Below the pieces are notes generated by a model, which saw only the letters and a program-made list of their open reading frames with translations, was not told where the DNA came from and did no database searches. Below, one piece after another: positions 46,527 through 58,500 of a stretch of 64,000 nt of DNA. Source of the stretch: Brachionus plicatilis (taxonomy: Eukaryota; Rotifera; Eurotatoria; Ploima; Brachionidae); NCBI GenBank assembly GCA_010279815.1, contig QEOQ01000221.1, forward strand, positions 424,356 through 488,355. The letters are read 5' to 3'. A program made the position numbers and the translations under genes. Every line of letters begins with the position of its first letter. Position 1 is the stretch's first letter.

Positions 46527-47080
46527 TTTCAGTAAATAATATCAAAAAACTACAAGCAAGTCAGAATACAGCAGTCAGATCTATTCTTAAGTTAAAAGAT
46601 GATACTCCCTCCCAACATCTTGCAGCATGAGGCTTTTAATAAACTAAAATTACTAACAGTCTCGAATCGGCTTTTTGAGTTGAGTGAGAGATATGTTGGG
46701 ACAGGACTGAGTCATTCTAATCCATTGGTTATAAGACTGGTGAAGGAATACAAAGAAGGTTTTGAATCAAGATATATTGAATACCCAACTCCATTGTGTA
46801 ATTTCTACCTTACTATTTCCTCTTTTTTCCTGAAACTTGAACTATTTTAACATGTGACACATGTAACAATCTATTCCAATTTATGTATTCTTAACTTTCT
46901 TTAGCTTATTTACTTTATTTTAGTTCTTTTTTTTTTCTTTTTTTTTATCTCGTTTTATTAACTTTAATTTTATTTTTTATTTTTATTATATTTTTATTTT
47001 ATTTTATTTTATTCTTGTTTTTTTTTAATTTATTCTAAAGAAGCTCAAGCTCAGTACAGAAAAAAAAATAAATAGAATAA
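46527..47080 (+). mobile_element. 5'-truncated LINE fragment (same family as 25285-29375)
   Basis: Plus-strand 3' end of the Jockey/CR1-like element. It starts in the RT C terminus (NNIKKLQASQNTAVRSIL), continues with NKLKLLTVSNRLFELSERY in a shifted frame and ends with the 3' UTR and an A-rich AAATAAATAG tail. Nearly the same protein sequence occurs at 25513-25850 on the minus strand. Confidence 0.85.
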
Positions 47081-47274
47081 AAATCATTAGATTAATTAAG
47101 TTTTAAAATTTTGAATGATCGTCTTGATCTTAAAATTTGATCTGAAACTTCAATTTGCCTTTACAAATTAAATTAATAGATAATATAATTGTTACTAATT
47201 TTTACTTGCATACATAAGTTTTGCTAAAATAAATGGAAATGACCAAGTAAAACAAAAAATCATATATCTATATT

Positions 47275-47962
47275 AGAGTTGTTTAAAAGTCACAAAACTT
47301 AATTTTTTTTTGTTTAAAGTCCGGACTTGAAATTTAATTTTAAATAACTTTGAATTTAATTTGGAACTTGTCAACAGCATTGATTTATATTTCTAAACAA
47401 AAAATAAATAGAATCAAAATTTAAAAAAATTTAAATTTTGTTTGCAAATCATTCATATTTTTTTCCAAAAAGATAGTTTTGTTTAATTCAAAACAACTAT
47501 TCAATTTTAAGGAGGAATTAGTATAAATGTTCTTAAAGTTGTTAAAATAATATAAAAAAATCAAATTCTGATTCTGATCATAATAACGCGCTCATTTTTC
47601 CACATTGGTTTTAAAAATATCTCACTGATTATATCAAAGATTGAAATATTTTAAGATTTTAAAATAACAATATTCAAAATTTTATCTCAAATTAAGACTT
47701 GCTCAAAAGTCAGAAAAAAAAGTCATTTTAAAGTCTTTTCGAAGTCAAGTCTTTTGACTTGACATGAAATTTTTTTTCTGAATAAAGTCTTTCAAAGACT
47801 TTGAAATAAAAATGGCACCTTAATAACTAGATGGAACGGCAAAAAAATTATTTGGCCGCCTTGATAGCTACATGGAACGGCAAAAGACTCATTTTTAACA
47901 AATAAATTTCAAGTCAAGTCAAAAGACTTGACTTGAAATTTAATGACTTTTAAAAAACTCTG
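47275..47962. mobile_element. MITE with AGAGTTGTTTAAAAGTC ends
   Basis: Left end AGAGTTGTTTAAAAGTCAC at 47275; right end GACTTTTAAAAAACTCT finishing at 47961-47962. The interior has CTTGAAATTTAA and AAGTCAAGTCTTTTGACTTGAC palindromes and a repeated TAGATGGAACGGCAAAA block (about 47828 and 47870). No target duplication is visible. Relatives sit at 37900-37967, 38599 and 60837. Confidence 0.65.
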
Positions 47963-48024
47963 CTCAAATTTTACCAATGAATAAAAAAATTAAAACTAAT
48001 ATAAATTTTATTAGAAAAATATAT
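47963..48024. other. 3' flank of the galactosyltransferase gene
   Basis: Short AT-rich stretch between the MITE end and the stop codon. Confidence 0.3.
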
Positions 48025-49271
48025 TTAATAATTAGCTTTTGATCTGGTGTAGAGCGATTCGTCGTAGGAAACAACAATTTTGGTAAACAAAGGTTCAAAA
48101 TTCACTGAAATAAGCACGTATCTGATTGAATTTAATCCATCTATGTTACTTCTTTTTATTGATGATTTCAGCAACTTAAATCTCTTTGGATTAGGAGAAT
48201 CTTTTTTGTGTTTTAGCATTCGATAGCGGCCTGTTTCAAGATTATTTCTAATTAATTTATACCCTTTTGAAATAATGCTAAATAAAGATCAAAATTAAAA
48301 TTCTAAAATAAATTTTTAAGTAAAGTTTCTCTTTTTTTTTAAATTAACATAAAAACAAACCGTTTTCTAAGATCGTCATCTTCACCTTAAAAAAAAATAG
48401 AAAAAAATTAAATTGGCATATTTTACCAAAAACCTCCCCATCCAAAGTACATATTTGAAAAACCATTGATTCTCTGCATATGTGTTTTTTTCAATATTGA
48501 AACACCTCCAAACAGACCTTTATATGGAAGTCTTTTTGGATTTAATCAAAAATTTTAATCGAGTCAAAAGATTTTCCTGTTTACCTGTAATCAAAAGTGC
48601 TTACTGCTGAAGACATGTGTTTTGGTAAAGCTGGGCAATAGTAGAGATTTTTTTCATTTTCAGGTATCAAGTCAACGTCATGAAACACAAAACAATTCCA
48701 TTTGTCTTGACCAAGTTGAATTGACTCCAAAAAGCCGATATTGAGCAGAAGACCTCGGTTAAATTTTATTGATTGAATAGGCTCGATTAAAAAAATTGAA
48801 TATTCTAGTTTTTGCTTGATTAAAAAAGGATGAATATTTTTGAGAAATAATTTTAAATTATCTTCTCTATTTCTATACGGAACTATTATTGCTATTTTGT
48901 ATTTTGGCTGACATTCGGTTGGTGTATAACTACCACCTGGCGTGATATTCAAATTCGATAATTCATTATTTAAGGCTTCGAATGATTTTTCATCGAAAGG
49001 CAAAAGGCCTTTTTTGAAAAATTTAAAATTTTAACTTTTAAATAGAATCTAAACTCGTACCCTGTCTATGGTGTACAAATTTGGAGCCATGTTGCCGCTC
49101 AAAACTTGTGGACTCAAATTTTGAATAAAAATAAGATTCTCTTTGAATGTATGAAGAACTAATGAGTCGTGTATTTTTTCTCAAGTAGCTAAATATTAAA
49201 ATTGTTACGAAACAAAAAATTGTTACCACCAACGAAATGTTGTTGACTTTGGAACGATTTCTGTATTTCAT
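48025..49271 (-). CDS. Beta-1,4-galactosyltransferase family glycosyltransferase
   Basis: Five exons: 49271-49061, 49008-48585, 48531-48434, 48385-48361 and 48277-48025, 336 residues. It is a type II Golgi membrane enzyme: a short basic cytoplasmic end, one membrane segment (about residues 11-30, [20 protein letters not shown]), a stem, then the GT7 catalytic domain. Family motifs are [20 protein letters not shown], the metal-binding [17 protein letters not shown] and YFGWGGEDDD. Members transfer galactose (or GalNAc) from the UDP-sugar to GlcNAc or xylose. The GEDDD motif is split across a junction and completed by exon 4, only 25 bases long. The gene is divergent from the RING gene. Exact acceptor unknown. 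Confidence 0.92.
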
Positions 49272-49859
49272 ATGGAAAGTTTATGCTTTAAATTTTGCTT
49301 TAGATTGAAAACATTTTGAAAAAATAATTTATTTTAAATAAAATGAATCTAAATATTTGAATTAAAGAAAATTTTCAAAAAATAAAACTAAACTTTCAAA
49401 AAATCAAATTTATCACGGTCTACTAGTTGACATTAAGTGGTATTGCAGGAGAGGAAAGAATGCTTTGTTTCAATTTATTAATAATTTTTGATTCAATTTA
49501 ATTTTTTTGATGATTTAGTTCTTTTCTTAATTTTTAACTAAATTCAATTGAACACAATAAGAATAAATTTAGTTTTTTGATTCAGACAAGAATGCTTTTT
49601 AAAGACTTAGTTTTATTTTTAAAAATTATAAAAATTTGATATGTTAAAATGGTCAAATAAAGCTAAAATAATGCGAAATTAAAAGAATTATTTCATTCAC
49701 TTGGAAGTATGCATTCATTAACTTGGCCAAGAATAGCTGAAAAGGAAAGTTAAGCTAGAAATATTCAGTCTAATCTAGATACCATAATCTATTTTTAACA
49801 AAAAAAAATCTTAAAAAAGCAATTTCTAACAAAAAAATCAAAAAGTTAATTTAAAAAAA
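49272..49859. promoter_or_regulatory. Divergent promoter region, galactosyltransferase and RING gene
   Basis: The 588 bases between two opposed start codons (49271 minus, 49860 plus). AT-rich; no TATA box or repeat stands out. Presumably contains both promoters. Confidence 0.45.
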
Positions 49860-51383
49860 ATGCTTTCAAACCAACTAACTTTAACATGTCCCATTTGTCA
49901 CAAAGAATATGAATCACCGGTTATTTTGCCGTGTGGTGAAAGCATTTGTTCAAAATGCGCTAATCCATCAGGCTTTTTGTCAGACAATTTTCTCTGCAAG
50001 CTGTGCAATTCGGTGCATCAAATACCAGAGAATGGTTTTCAGCAAAATAAAGCCTTAATCAAAGTAATTGAGAGTAGCAAAGAGGCTGTGAGCGAAAGAA
50101 AAGTCGAAAAAAGGCTAAGATGCTTTTTGGAAATTGAGGCTGCCTGGGACTTTTTGAGGAAAAGCTTTGAAAATTGCAAAGAAAACATAAAAGATTCCGT
50201 GAGACAGATCATAAATGACATAGAGATAGTAGCTGATTTAAAATGTAATCAAATAAATCAGCTACGCGATGATTTAATTGAAAAAGTTCTAAACTATGAG
50301 AGAGATTGTCTGGAAAACTATACCAACTATAACACAGAATATTATGAATTTGTGAACGAACTGAAGCCTTTTGAGAGCAATAAGGAAAAGTATGTCAAAA
50401 ATAATTTTCTTGCCGCTCAGACCATAAAATCGCAGCTTGGAATCGAAATACAAAAATTCAAGAGCAGAATTTCAAATTTTGAAATTTTTAGCTTTAAGAA
50501 AAACCCTATTCCGGTTGATCCTCGAACACTGGGCTTTATATACGAACATCACATAGACCCTATACGGCTATCAGAATTTATTAGAATTGATTTCTCACAA
50601 CAACTGGACGGATCTAGTGAATTGAGACAAAATTTAAGAATTAAAAAGTTAAATGAACAATTTTTTGTTTTAAGCTACATAATGACATCTTATGGCATTG
50701 ATATTACCACGTACTCAAATAGCATGCTTTATAAACTGGTGCTGCAAGTTCATGATTTCAGCCAGTGTCAGCGATGCTTTGAATTAGAGCTCAGCGAAAA
50801 TCAATGGAATTATGAAATAGAAGCCAATGAAGGAATGATTGCGCTGAGTGTGGGCAACAAATTGATCGGGTTCGATTACAATTTAAAAGAAATTTCGCGC
50901 ACCAATCTTGTTTCACCTACCAAAAGTATTGTGATATCTAAAAATTTAATTCTCTGTCTTGGTAAATCTGAATTTGGCACTACTTTACATGCTTATGATT
51001 TTGCACTTAATTTTCTTAAAATTTATTCCAGCGAAAATCAGACGCTTCTTTACATACCAGAAAATACGGAGCAATTTTTTGTAAATGAAAATTTTTTCTT
51101 TTTCAAACAGTTAAATCAGATAGTTGTGGTGGATAGGGACGATGGTAGTTATGTCAAAGATGTCAACATAGATCAAAATTTGGATATTGTTCGAGTTAAT
51201 AATGAAAATGTGATGGTGGTTTTCAATAAAGATCTCAAAGTTATCAGCTTTTTAGATTTTGACGGTAATCGAAGAGATGAAAGAAGCTTAGACGAGTTTC
51301 CAAGTGAAAAAACTGAAATAATTGTAAATGATAATTATAGCATTGAATTTATTGATTCTCAACATTTAATAGTTTACATTTAA
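49860..51383 (+). CDS. RING-type zinc finger protein, single exon, 507 residues
   Basis: One uninterrupted frame. Residues 10-49 form a RING-like finger with Cys pairs CPIC (10-13), C25, C30-C33 and CKLC (46-49). The usual His ligand after C25 is Glu (PCGESIC where PCGHSIC is typical), so zinc site 2 may be incomplete. A helical, probably coiled-coil segment follows (about 75-200, with KVEKRLRCFLEIEAAW), then a region of repeated short beta-strand-like segments to the end (about 215-507) that could be a propeller. The layout recalls TRIM/RBCC-like E3 ubiquitin ligases without a visible B-box. The absence of introns is unusual for this window and suggests an expanded or retro-copied family. 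Confidence 0.85.
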   Translation: MLSNQLTLTCPICHKEYESPVILPCGESICSKCANPSGFLSDNFLCKLCNSVHQIPENGFQQNKALIKVIESSKEAVSERKVEKRLRCFLEIEAAWDFLRKSFENCKENIKDSVRQIINDIEIVADLKCNQINQLRDDLIEKVLNYERDCLENYTNYNTEYYEFVNELKPFESNKEKYVKNNFLAAQTIKSQLGIEIQKFKSRISNFEIFSFKKNPIPVDPRTLGFIYEHHIDPIRLSEFIRIDFSQQLDGSSELRQNLRIKKLNEQFFVLSYIMTSYGIDITTYSNSMLYKLVLQVHDFSQCQRCFELELSENQWNYEIEANEGMIALSVGNKLIGFDYNLKEISRTNLVSPTKSIVISKNLILCLGKSEFGTTLHAYDFALNFLKIYSSENQTLLYIPENTEQFFVNENFFFFKQLNQIVVVDRDDGSYVKDVNIDQNLDIVRVNNENVMVVFNKDLKVISFLDFDGNRRDERSLDEFPSEKTEIIVNDNYSIEFIDSQHLIVYI

Positions 51384-52555
51384 TTTATTTTTTTGGATTT
51401 TTAATAAATAAATTTATTGTAGATTTTTTAATTCCAATATTGTGATTATCGAAGCAAATAGAATTAAACCCAAATAGTGATAAAAGGAGCCTTGTATTGT
51501 GTCTATTTAACCAAAATTTTACATTTAGAAAAGCAGAAAAATATTGAATATTTTTGTTTGATTCTCTTTTTATTACGCAGAATATGCGGAAAAAAAGATA
51601 TATTTTAAGTATAATTTATTGTTTTAATATTACGTTCATTTTAATATTTAGAAAAAAAAATTAATTTTTTTAAACTTTAAAACACTAATTTTAGCTTGCT
51701 TTTTTTAATTGATAAATAAATCCCCAAAAACAAGAATGCCATTTTATCTTAAATTTAATATTTTTATATTATTTAATACCCTGGTAACGATACCATAATT
51801 AATTTTCGAGATTAAAGAAAAAAAAAACATAATTTAAATTTAGTTAACTGCAAGAATAAAATTTACTTATTAAACTATTTTTTTTTAAATCATTTTAAGT
51901 TTCATAATTCAATCGAAAACATTCAGAAATTCTTTAATTTCAAAATTTTTCCGTCGCAAAATTCAAAATTATTTAGGAAATTTCCATTTCCCGTTAATGA
52001 AGTGAATAAAAAATAATTTTTTGCTCATTTGTTTAGAATAAGAGATTTTAATGAGTTTGAATATTTTTTGACATTATAATTTATTTTATTATCAAGCCCT
52101 ATTAAAACAATTAAGAGTAAAGTTTTTCTTTAATCATTTTTGTACAATACCAAGTTATTCATGCTACAAATAATCATTCCAATATTTTCTTGTGATATAA
52201 CTAAATAACGATTCAATTTTAGTCAAAAAGACGCATATTTTAAATTATGAATGATAAATACAAAGATAATTGATAAATTTTAATTCTTAATTTTTGGAGA
52301 CACCAAAGTTTTAGACATTGCACTTTTAAAAAAAAAAAACTCGTTGCTAGGTATCTGAATAAATTTGAAATTTGTATCTTTATTTAATTTAAAAATTTTG
52401 TCAATAATTATTTTGAATTTTAATTAGCTTAATAAATCGATACCTGAACACAATCAGATGGAAATTTTCTAACGTAATATTTACTTGAGAATCGTCAAGA
52501 CAACTCAAAAAACATTCAAGATAAATAATTAAAGTAAAAATTAATTGCTTGTAAA
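51384..52555. other. AT-rich intergenic DNA upstream of the ROCO-type gene
   Basis: No coding sequence or clear repeat. The downstream part must hold the promoter of the gene that starts at 52556. Confidence 0.3.
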
Positions 52556-55500
52556 ATGTCAGATAGCGAAATTACCAAAGTTTTGGAAATACCAACAGAA
52601 ATATTTTTTCCAAACGGAATTCTAAACTTAGATGCCTTGATCAAATCCAATGAGTTCGAAAATGCTAAAAAATTGGATTTTTCAGGCGTTGAAACAGTCA
52701 CTGACTTGTTGTTTTGGATGCTAAAATCAATTTTATCAAAAAATCAAAATTTTAATCGAGAAGACCTAGATTATTTACTTTTAAACGGATGTGCCAACAT
52801 ATCAATATGGACATTAAATTATTTGAACTTATTCAATAAGAGAAATTTATTTAGCAAACCAACTATAAAGGTAAAATATTTAAATTTCAAATAAAACATT
52901 TTCTCATTGTTTCATCTATTTCTTAGCTTAATGAAAGATTTTCATGCTGTCCGAGAATATCCGAAAGCTTGATGGTGTCTTTGAATTTTAATGCCCAGAT
53001 CAACGCTCAGAATGGTAGTTTTATTTTTATTTAAAATCAAAATTAAATTAATAATAATTTAAAAATTTAGAACAAATTTTTGATCAAGCAAAGTGTGTTT
53101 TAATAAATTCAAACTCTTTTAATGCAAGATTAAGTGAAAATATTTTCAATTTAAATCAGATAAAATCGGATAAAAACACATTTTTTAAATACATAAAATT
53201 AAAATTGTCAAAGAAAAAGACAATTAATTTCTATGAATGTTCCCAGGTAATTTATTTAAAAAAAAATTAAAAAATTGAATCTATTTATTTATCTTAAGTC
53301 GAACAGTGAGCTTTTTCTTAGCGAAAAAAATCTAGTAATATTGACTTATGATGCTAATCAGGATGAGGAAACAATTAAAAATTCTGTTCTACCGCGTCTC
53401 TTGATTGTGATGGCAAAAAACATTCTCCCGGTGAAGGTTCTGATCTTGGGTGTTGGCCAAACCGATACAAATTTTGTTCTACAAATTCAATCGAGTGTAA
53501 ATAAAGCCCTTAAAATCTTGGAAAAAAAATTAAGAAAATCAGTCGATTTACACTTAAAGTAAATTTAATTGAGATGTTTAGCTTTTTTTAATTTTTTTAT
53601 TAAAAGGAATTATTTAAATTTAAATTTTAATCTTCAACTTGAGTTGAGCGATATTTTGAACCTGGCCGAACACATAGACTATTTAATTAAAATATTAGAT
53701 TACGGAGCCATTAATAAAGATAACTACTCGAACAAAATGCTACTTATTGACAATGTTGGTTTGCGACAAGAGACACCAGATAGCCCAGAATACCATATGA
53801 ACGAAGTCAATAATTTAATTACCAATATCACTTTTGCTGATTTTGCTGAATTGAGGTCGCTTAAAGCACCGCCTTCTGGCGTTCAAATTGTGGCTGAAGC
53901 TATGTGTTATCTATTTTCCAAGCCGGCCAGCTATCAAAATTTTATCCGGCTAATCAATTCTCCTAGTTTTATCAATCAACTTAAAGACTTCGATTTGAAT
54001 TCGGTCAATGAATACAAGTTAAAGCACGTAAAGCAATATGTTGACATGCCAAATTTCAATCCTGATTACATTGCTAAAATTTCTAAAACAGCCTCGGTTT
54101 TGTGCCATTTTACACGCTCTGTATACTTCTACTGCACTTCACAAGACATGGTAATTTATTTGAAATTTAACTGATGAGTAGTTTTAGTAGCTCAATCAGT
54201 ATTTTTTTATCAATTTTTTAATCATTTGATAATTAATGGAATTTTTTTAAAATTTTTTATCTGTATCGAGCTAAAGCCCCTTCAAATTAAAAACAAAAAA
54301 TAATAATTCAAAAATAAAGCTAAGCATAAGGGCAAAGAAAAATTTTTGGTTAAATTTCATTTTTCAAAATTGATCAGATCATTTTTGTATATTTTTAAAT
54401 TTTTTAAAAAGGATTGTTATTGAAAAAAAAAATTCATTGAAATTTAATTGCGCATTTAAAATGTTTTGATCAAACTTGAAAAATGAAATTTGATCAAAAA
54501 TTTTACTTTGCCAATATGTCAATTACACAATGATGTTGTTATTCGGTGTATCTTGATTTGAAACCTTCTTTATACTCTTCTTCTTTTTTATTGAACATTA
54601 ATAGTTTTAAATGTTTTAATTGATTTTAATGAAAATTTCCTTTTAAAGACAAAAAAATCTACTGTTATAAAATTTAAAATTTATTTAAGTGGAGAAATAA
54701 AGTTATTCAAGTTTGAATGAATAGATGGAAAAGTTCTAAATTTCAATTTATGAATTAAATTTACCTGAACTATTTAAATTATTGATTGTTTTTGTTAAAT
54801 AAATTAGAGATCATTCATTTTAATGTTAATTTGATAATGAACCATTATTAGACATACAGTCAATCCTCGATATAACGAGCAAGTTGGGCGGAAATTTCGT
54901 TGCTCGTTATATCGAAATTGCATTGAAAAAGATGGGCAAAAAATTTTTTTTTTTCAAAATGTTTATTGGTAAAAAAATAAATAAAAAAGGAAAAAAAATA
55001 CAAAATTATTGTTTTTTTAAAAAATCTTTAATAGATGTTTGTTTGGTATTACATTTTTCAATCACAAAATTTTCAATATTAAACAAAAAATCAACTATTT
55101 TTGAGAAATCTTGGTTTTTATTCAAAAAAAAATCTTTTAAATCATTAATTTTATCGATAGCTTCTTTTGAGCTTATAACAGGTTTTTTAGGTTTTTCGAT
55201 TTCTTCGACATCAGAATCACTGTCATCATTTTGTGCTGTATTGTTAACTGAACTGATGATCTCAACATCTGATAATAAGCCGCGTGCAGGAAAATTTGAG
55301 TCGATTGAAACATAAGCATATTTGTCAAAGTTTAACTTTTTTTCAAACGAAGATATATCATTAAATTCGTCGTTTTCTTCACATCCACTCAATGAATCAC
55401 TAAATAAAAAATCGCCCTTGAAACCAGCTTTTCGAAAACATCTTTGGATTGTTAATGCCGAAACACCATCCCATGCACGTTTGATTTTATAAATTGCCGA

Positions 55501-58500
55501 GAGAATATCTATTTTGGGCATTTCTGAACCATACTCGATTGCATTTAGTTTTTCTCTCGCAATATCTGTGCGATACTTGACTTTGAACGACTGAATAACG
55601 CCCTGGTCCAATGGCTGTAAAACCGATGTACAGTTGGCTGGAAAAAACACAATTTTAATGTTATTATTTCAACTTTTGTTTCAAGTGAAATACACTTTCT
55701 TTTTTTTTGATTAAGATTGGACATTTTTTATAAACAATTAGATAGGAAATGTTTTCTGGTGATTTATAGTTATTCATGAAGATAAGTTAATTGTTTTATT
55801 TTTATTTTTTTTTTATATAAAAAGTGTGAAAAAATTTCTTTTGTTCAAGCTCGTTATAGGAAGTTTTTATTCTTAAGAAAATGATTAAGCGGTATTTCAT
55901 TATAAGCTCGTTATATCAAGTTTTCGTTATATCGAAACTCGTTATATCGAATTAATTTTTATATCTTTTTCTATAGCTCGTAATCGGTTCTAGCCAAGTT
56001 GCTCTTTATAAAGGGTTTCTCGTTATATAGGGTCTCGTTATACGGTGGATTGACTGTAACATGTCTAGTGATGTTTAGTATTTATTTCTTAAAAATTATC
56101 AAAATCATTAGATTAATTAAGTTTTAAAATTTTAAATGATCGTTTTGATCTTAAAATTTGATTTGAAACTTCAATTTGCCCGTTTGACTTAGTTGAATCT
56201 GAAAAAACATGGGGTTTTCACTAAAAAAATTAAACCAAAGAAGGTAAATGCGTTGTAATACATTTGATCAATTTAAAAAAGAGCATCCTGCATTTCGATA
56301 GTAAGCTTAGTGTCTCAAAGTACATCATACCTAGAAGGTAAATTCACATGTCTGTGTTTCTTGGAAAAATATAAAAACACAATGGTCATTTTTTCATTTA
56401 TTACATGTCGTTTTCCCAATTAATTACTGATGTTTTTCAACAAAAAAAAAACGATTAAAATACTTATCAATTTAATGTAAATACTGATCAAAAACTTAAA
56501 AAAAACTGCTAAATTAATTTTAAAATTAATTCTAAATATTAATCATTTAATTAATGGTCAATTTTTTTAAAGGCTCAAATTGATCAAACTGATGACCAAA
56601 GTTCATCTAAATCTTTTGAAACATCTTTAAGCAGCTATATTGTCGATAATTCTTTTTATATGTTCAAATGGCATTTATACTATGATCAAAAGTATGAAAA
56701 AAATGAGCAAGAATGTGACGAATTAATGGGAAAATATTTAAATTTAAAGAATAAATTTATTTTAACAATTGACGAGTTCAATCAGCTATTCGAGTCGAGT
56801 AAAAAGTTAAAATATTTTCAGTCAAAATTTTACAAACAGCTATCAATGCGATTTGCGAAGGCCGAGCACGCTCGGGGACAGTTTTTTTACAATGAAAAAA
56901 CATCTTTTATAATTACTGATCCAACTTGGCTAATGAATGTGATAGACATTTTGTCTAATGGAAAAACAAATGAATCAAAATTGAATAAAATTGTGGGGGC
57001 AAACATTCCCGTTTGGCATTTTTCAGAACTTAAAGAAAAACTTAAAAATTTGTGTCCGACTGGTCAAATTTTGGGACATCTAATTTCATTCTTGAAAGAG
57101 AATAATCTTTTAATTGTAACTGAAGACGAGAAAGTAATTCCTTTATTCTGGTTGAGTAAGAATGAAGAAGCTCCTTTGGTAAATATTTACAAAAATAAAA
57201 ATAATAATTATGAACTGAAAGTTAATTAAGATATGGAATGAAGAATGGTCAGATTTGGAGTATAAGATAGTGTGGGAACTTTTTTCTCCTTTGCCTTTTA
57301 GCGTTTTTTCGGAATTTATTTGCATGTATTTTGATAGCAAAACATGTCTTAAATTGTGGAAGAATGGCTTTTTCTACAGGGACACTCATTTTGATGCTCT
57401 CATTCATTATACTAAGAGCGAAAGTAAAATTAAAATTATTAATTTAAAATTTTTAATTTAAAATTTTTCTAGTTTGCTTATCTGTTAGAATGTCGGACCC
57501 GGAGAAAAATTTTAATTTAGATGACAAATCCTATTTAGATCATTTTAAGACAATTTACATGAATTTTTATGTTTATACAAAACACTTATTGATTAAGAAT
57601 CACATACCGCATAGAGTAGGCTAAATTGATATTTTTTCCATTTAATTTAATAGAAAAAAATTTAGACAAAAATCGAAAATGAGTCTATTAGTCATCCTAT
57701 TCAGCTTGAGAACGATGAGCCTAAGATTTTAAACACTCGTTCAGGTAATTTAAAAATTAAATTTTTTTTCCAAATAAACTTTTTTAAAAAGCTGATGTAA
57801 TTAAATTGTATGACTCGATAAGCAAAAGTGATGTGTATTTCTACAGGAGTCAAATTGGAAAATACTTACACAATTTTAAATCAACTAAAAATGACAGTCT
57901 TAGATGTGCTGATTGTTGTTCGAATTTTGACTACTATACAAAGCTTAAAAATGCTTTTTTTGTTGTGTATCCGAAACTAAATGAGATAAATGTGATACAA
58001 ACTAAAATACCTTTATTTTGGGGAACAGCTGATTCAGAAAATGAAAATTTGGTCGCAGCATTCGAGCCAGAAGTTGTTATAACTGAACAGAATTATGAAG
58101 TTTATTCGTTCAAATTCATGGATAACAATTTAGCATTAACTGAAAATATTTATCTGGTTTTGGCGTGGTAAATTTTTTGTTCTTTAAATAAATAGGAAAT
58201 AATATAATGAAATTTAGTTACAAATCGACTGGGTCTGATACTATTTGGATTGAATTGAACAAAATGCAAATAAAATGTGACCAAAATTCTGAATACCTTA
58301 AAGTCAAAAATTCTCTGTTGAGCTCTAATTCTAACTTAACTGATCAGATTAATTTAGGAGATGTGATCCAACTGAAAATAAGAAAAATAGTAAATTTAAA
58401 ATAAACTAATAAAATATATTAAAATCTTATTAAGACTGAAAAACAAAAAACCGCGTCCGTTACTTTAAATGCAATAAAAATTCTTGAGATTGAATATTCT

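Noticed and set aside
53607..54150. Possible fragment of a genuine dynein heavy-chain gene
   Set aside because: No AAA+ exons nearby, and phases join it cleanly to the Roc-like exon before and, across intron 5, to the COR exon; kept as part of the ROCO-type gene.
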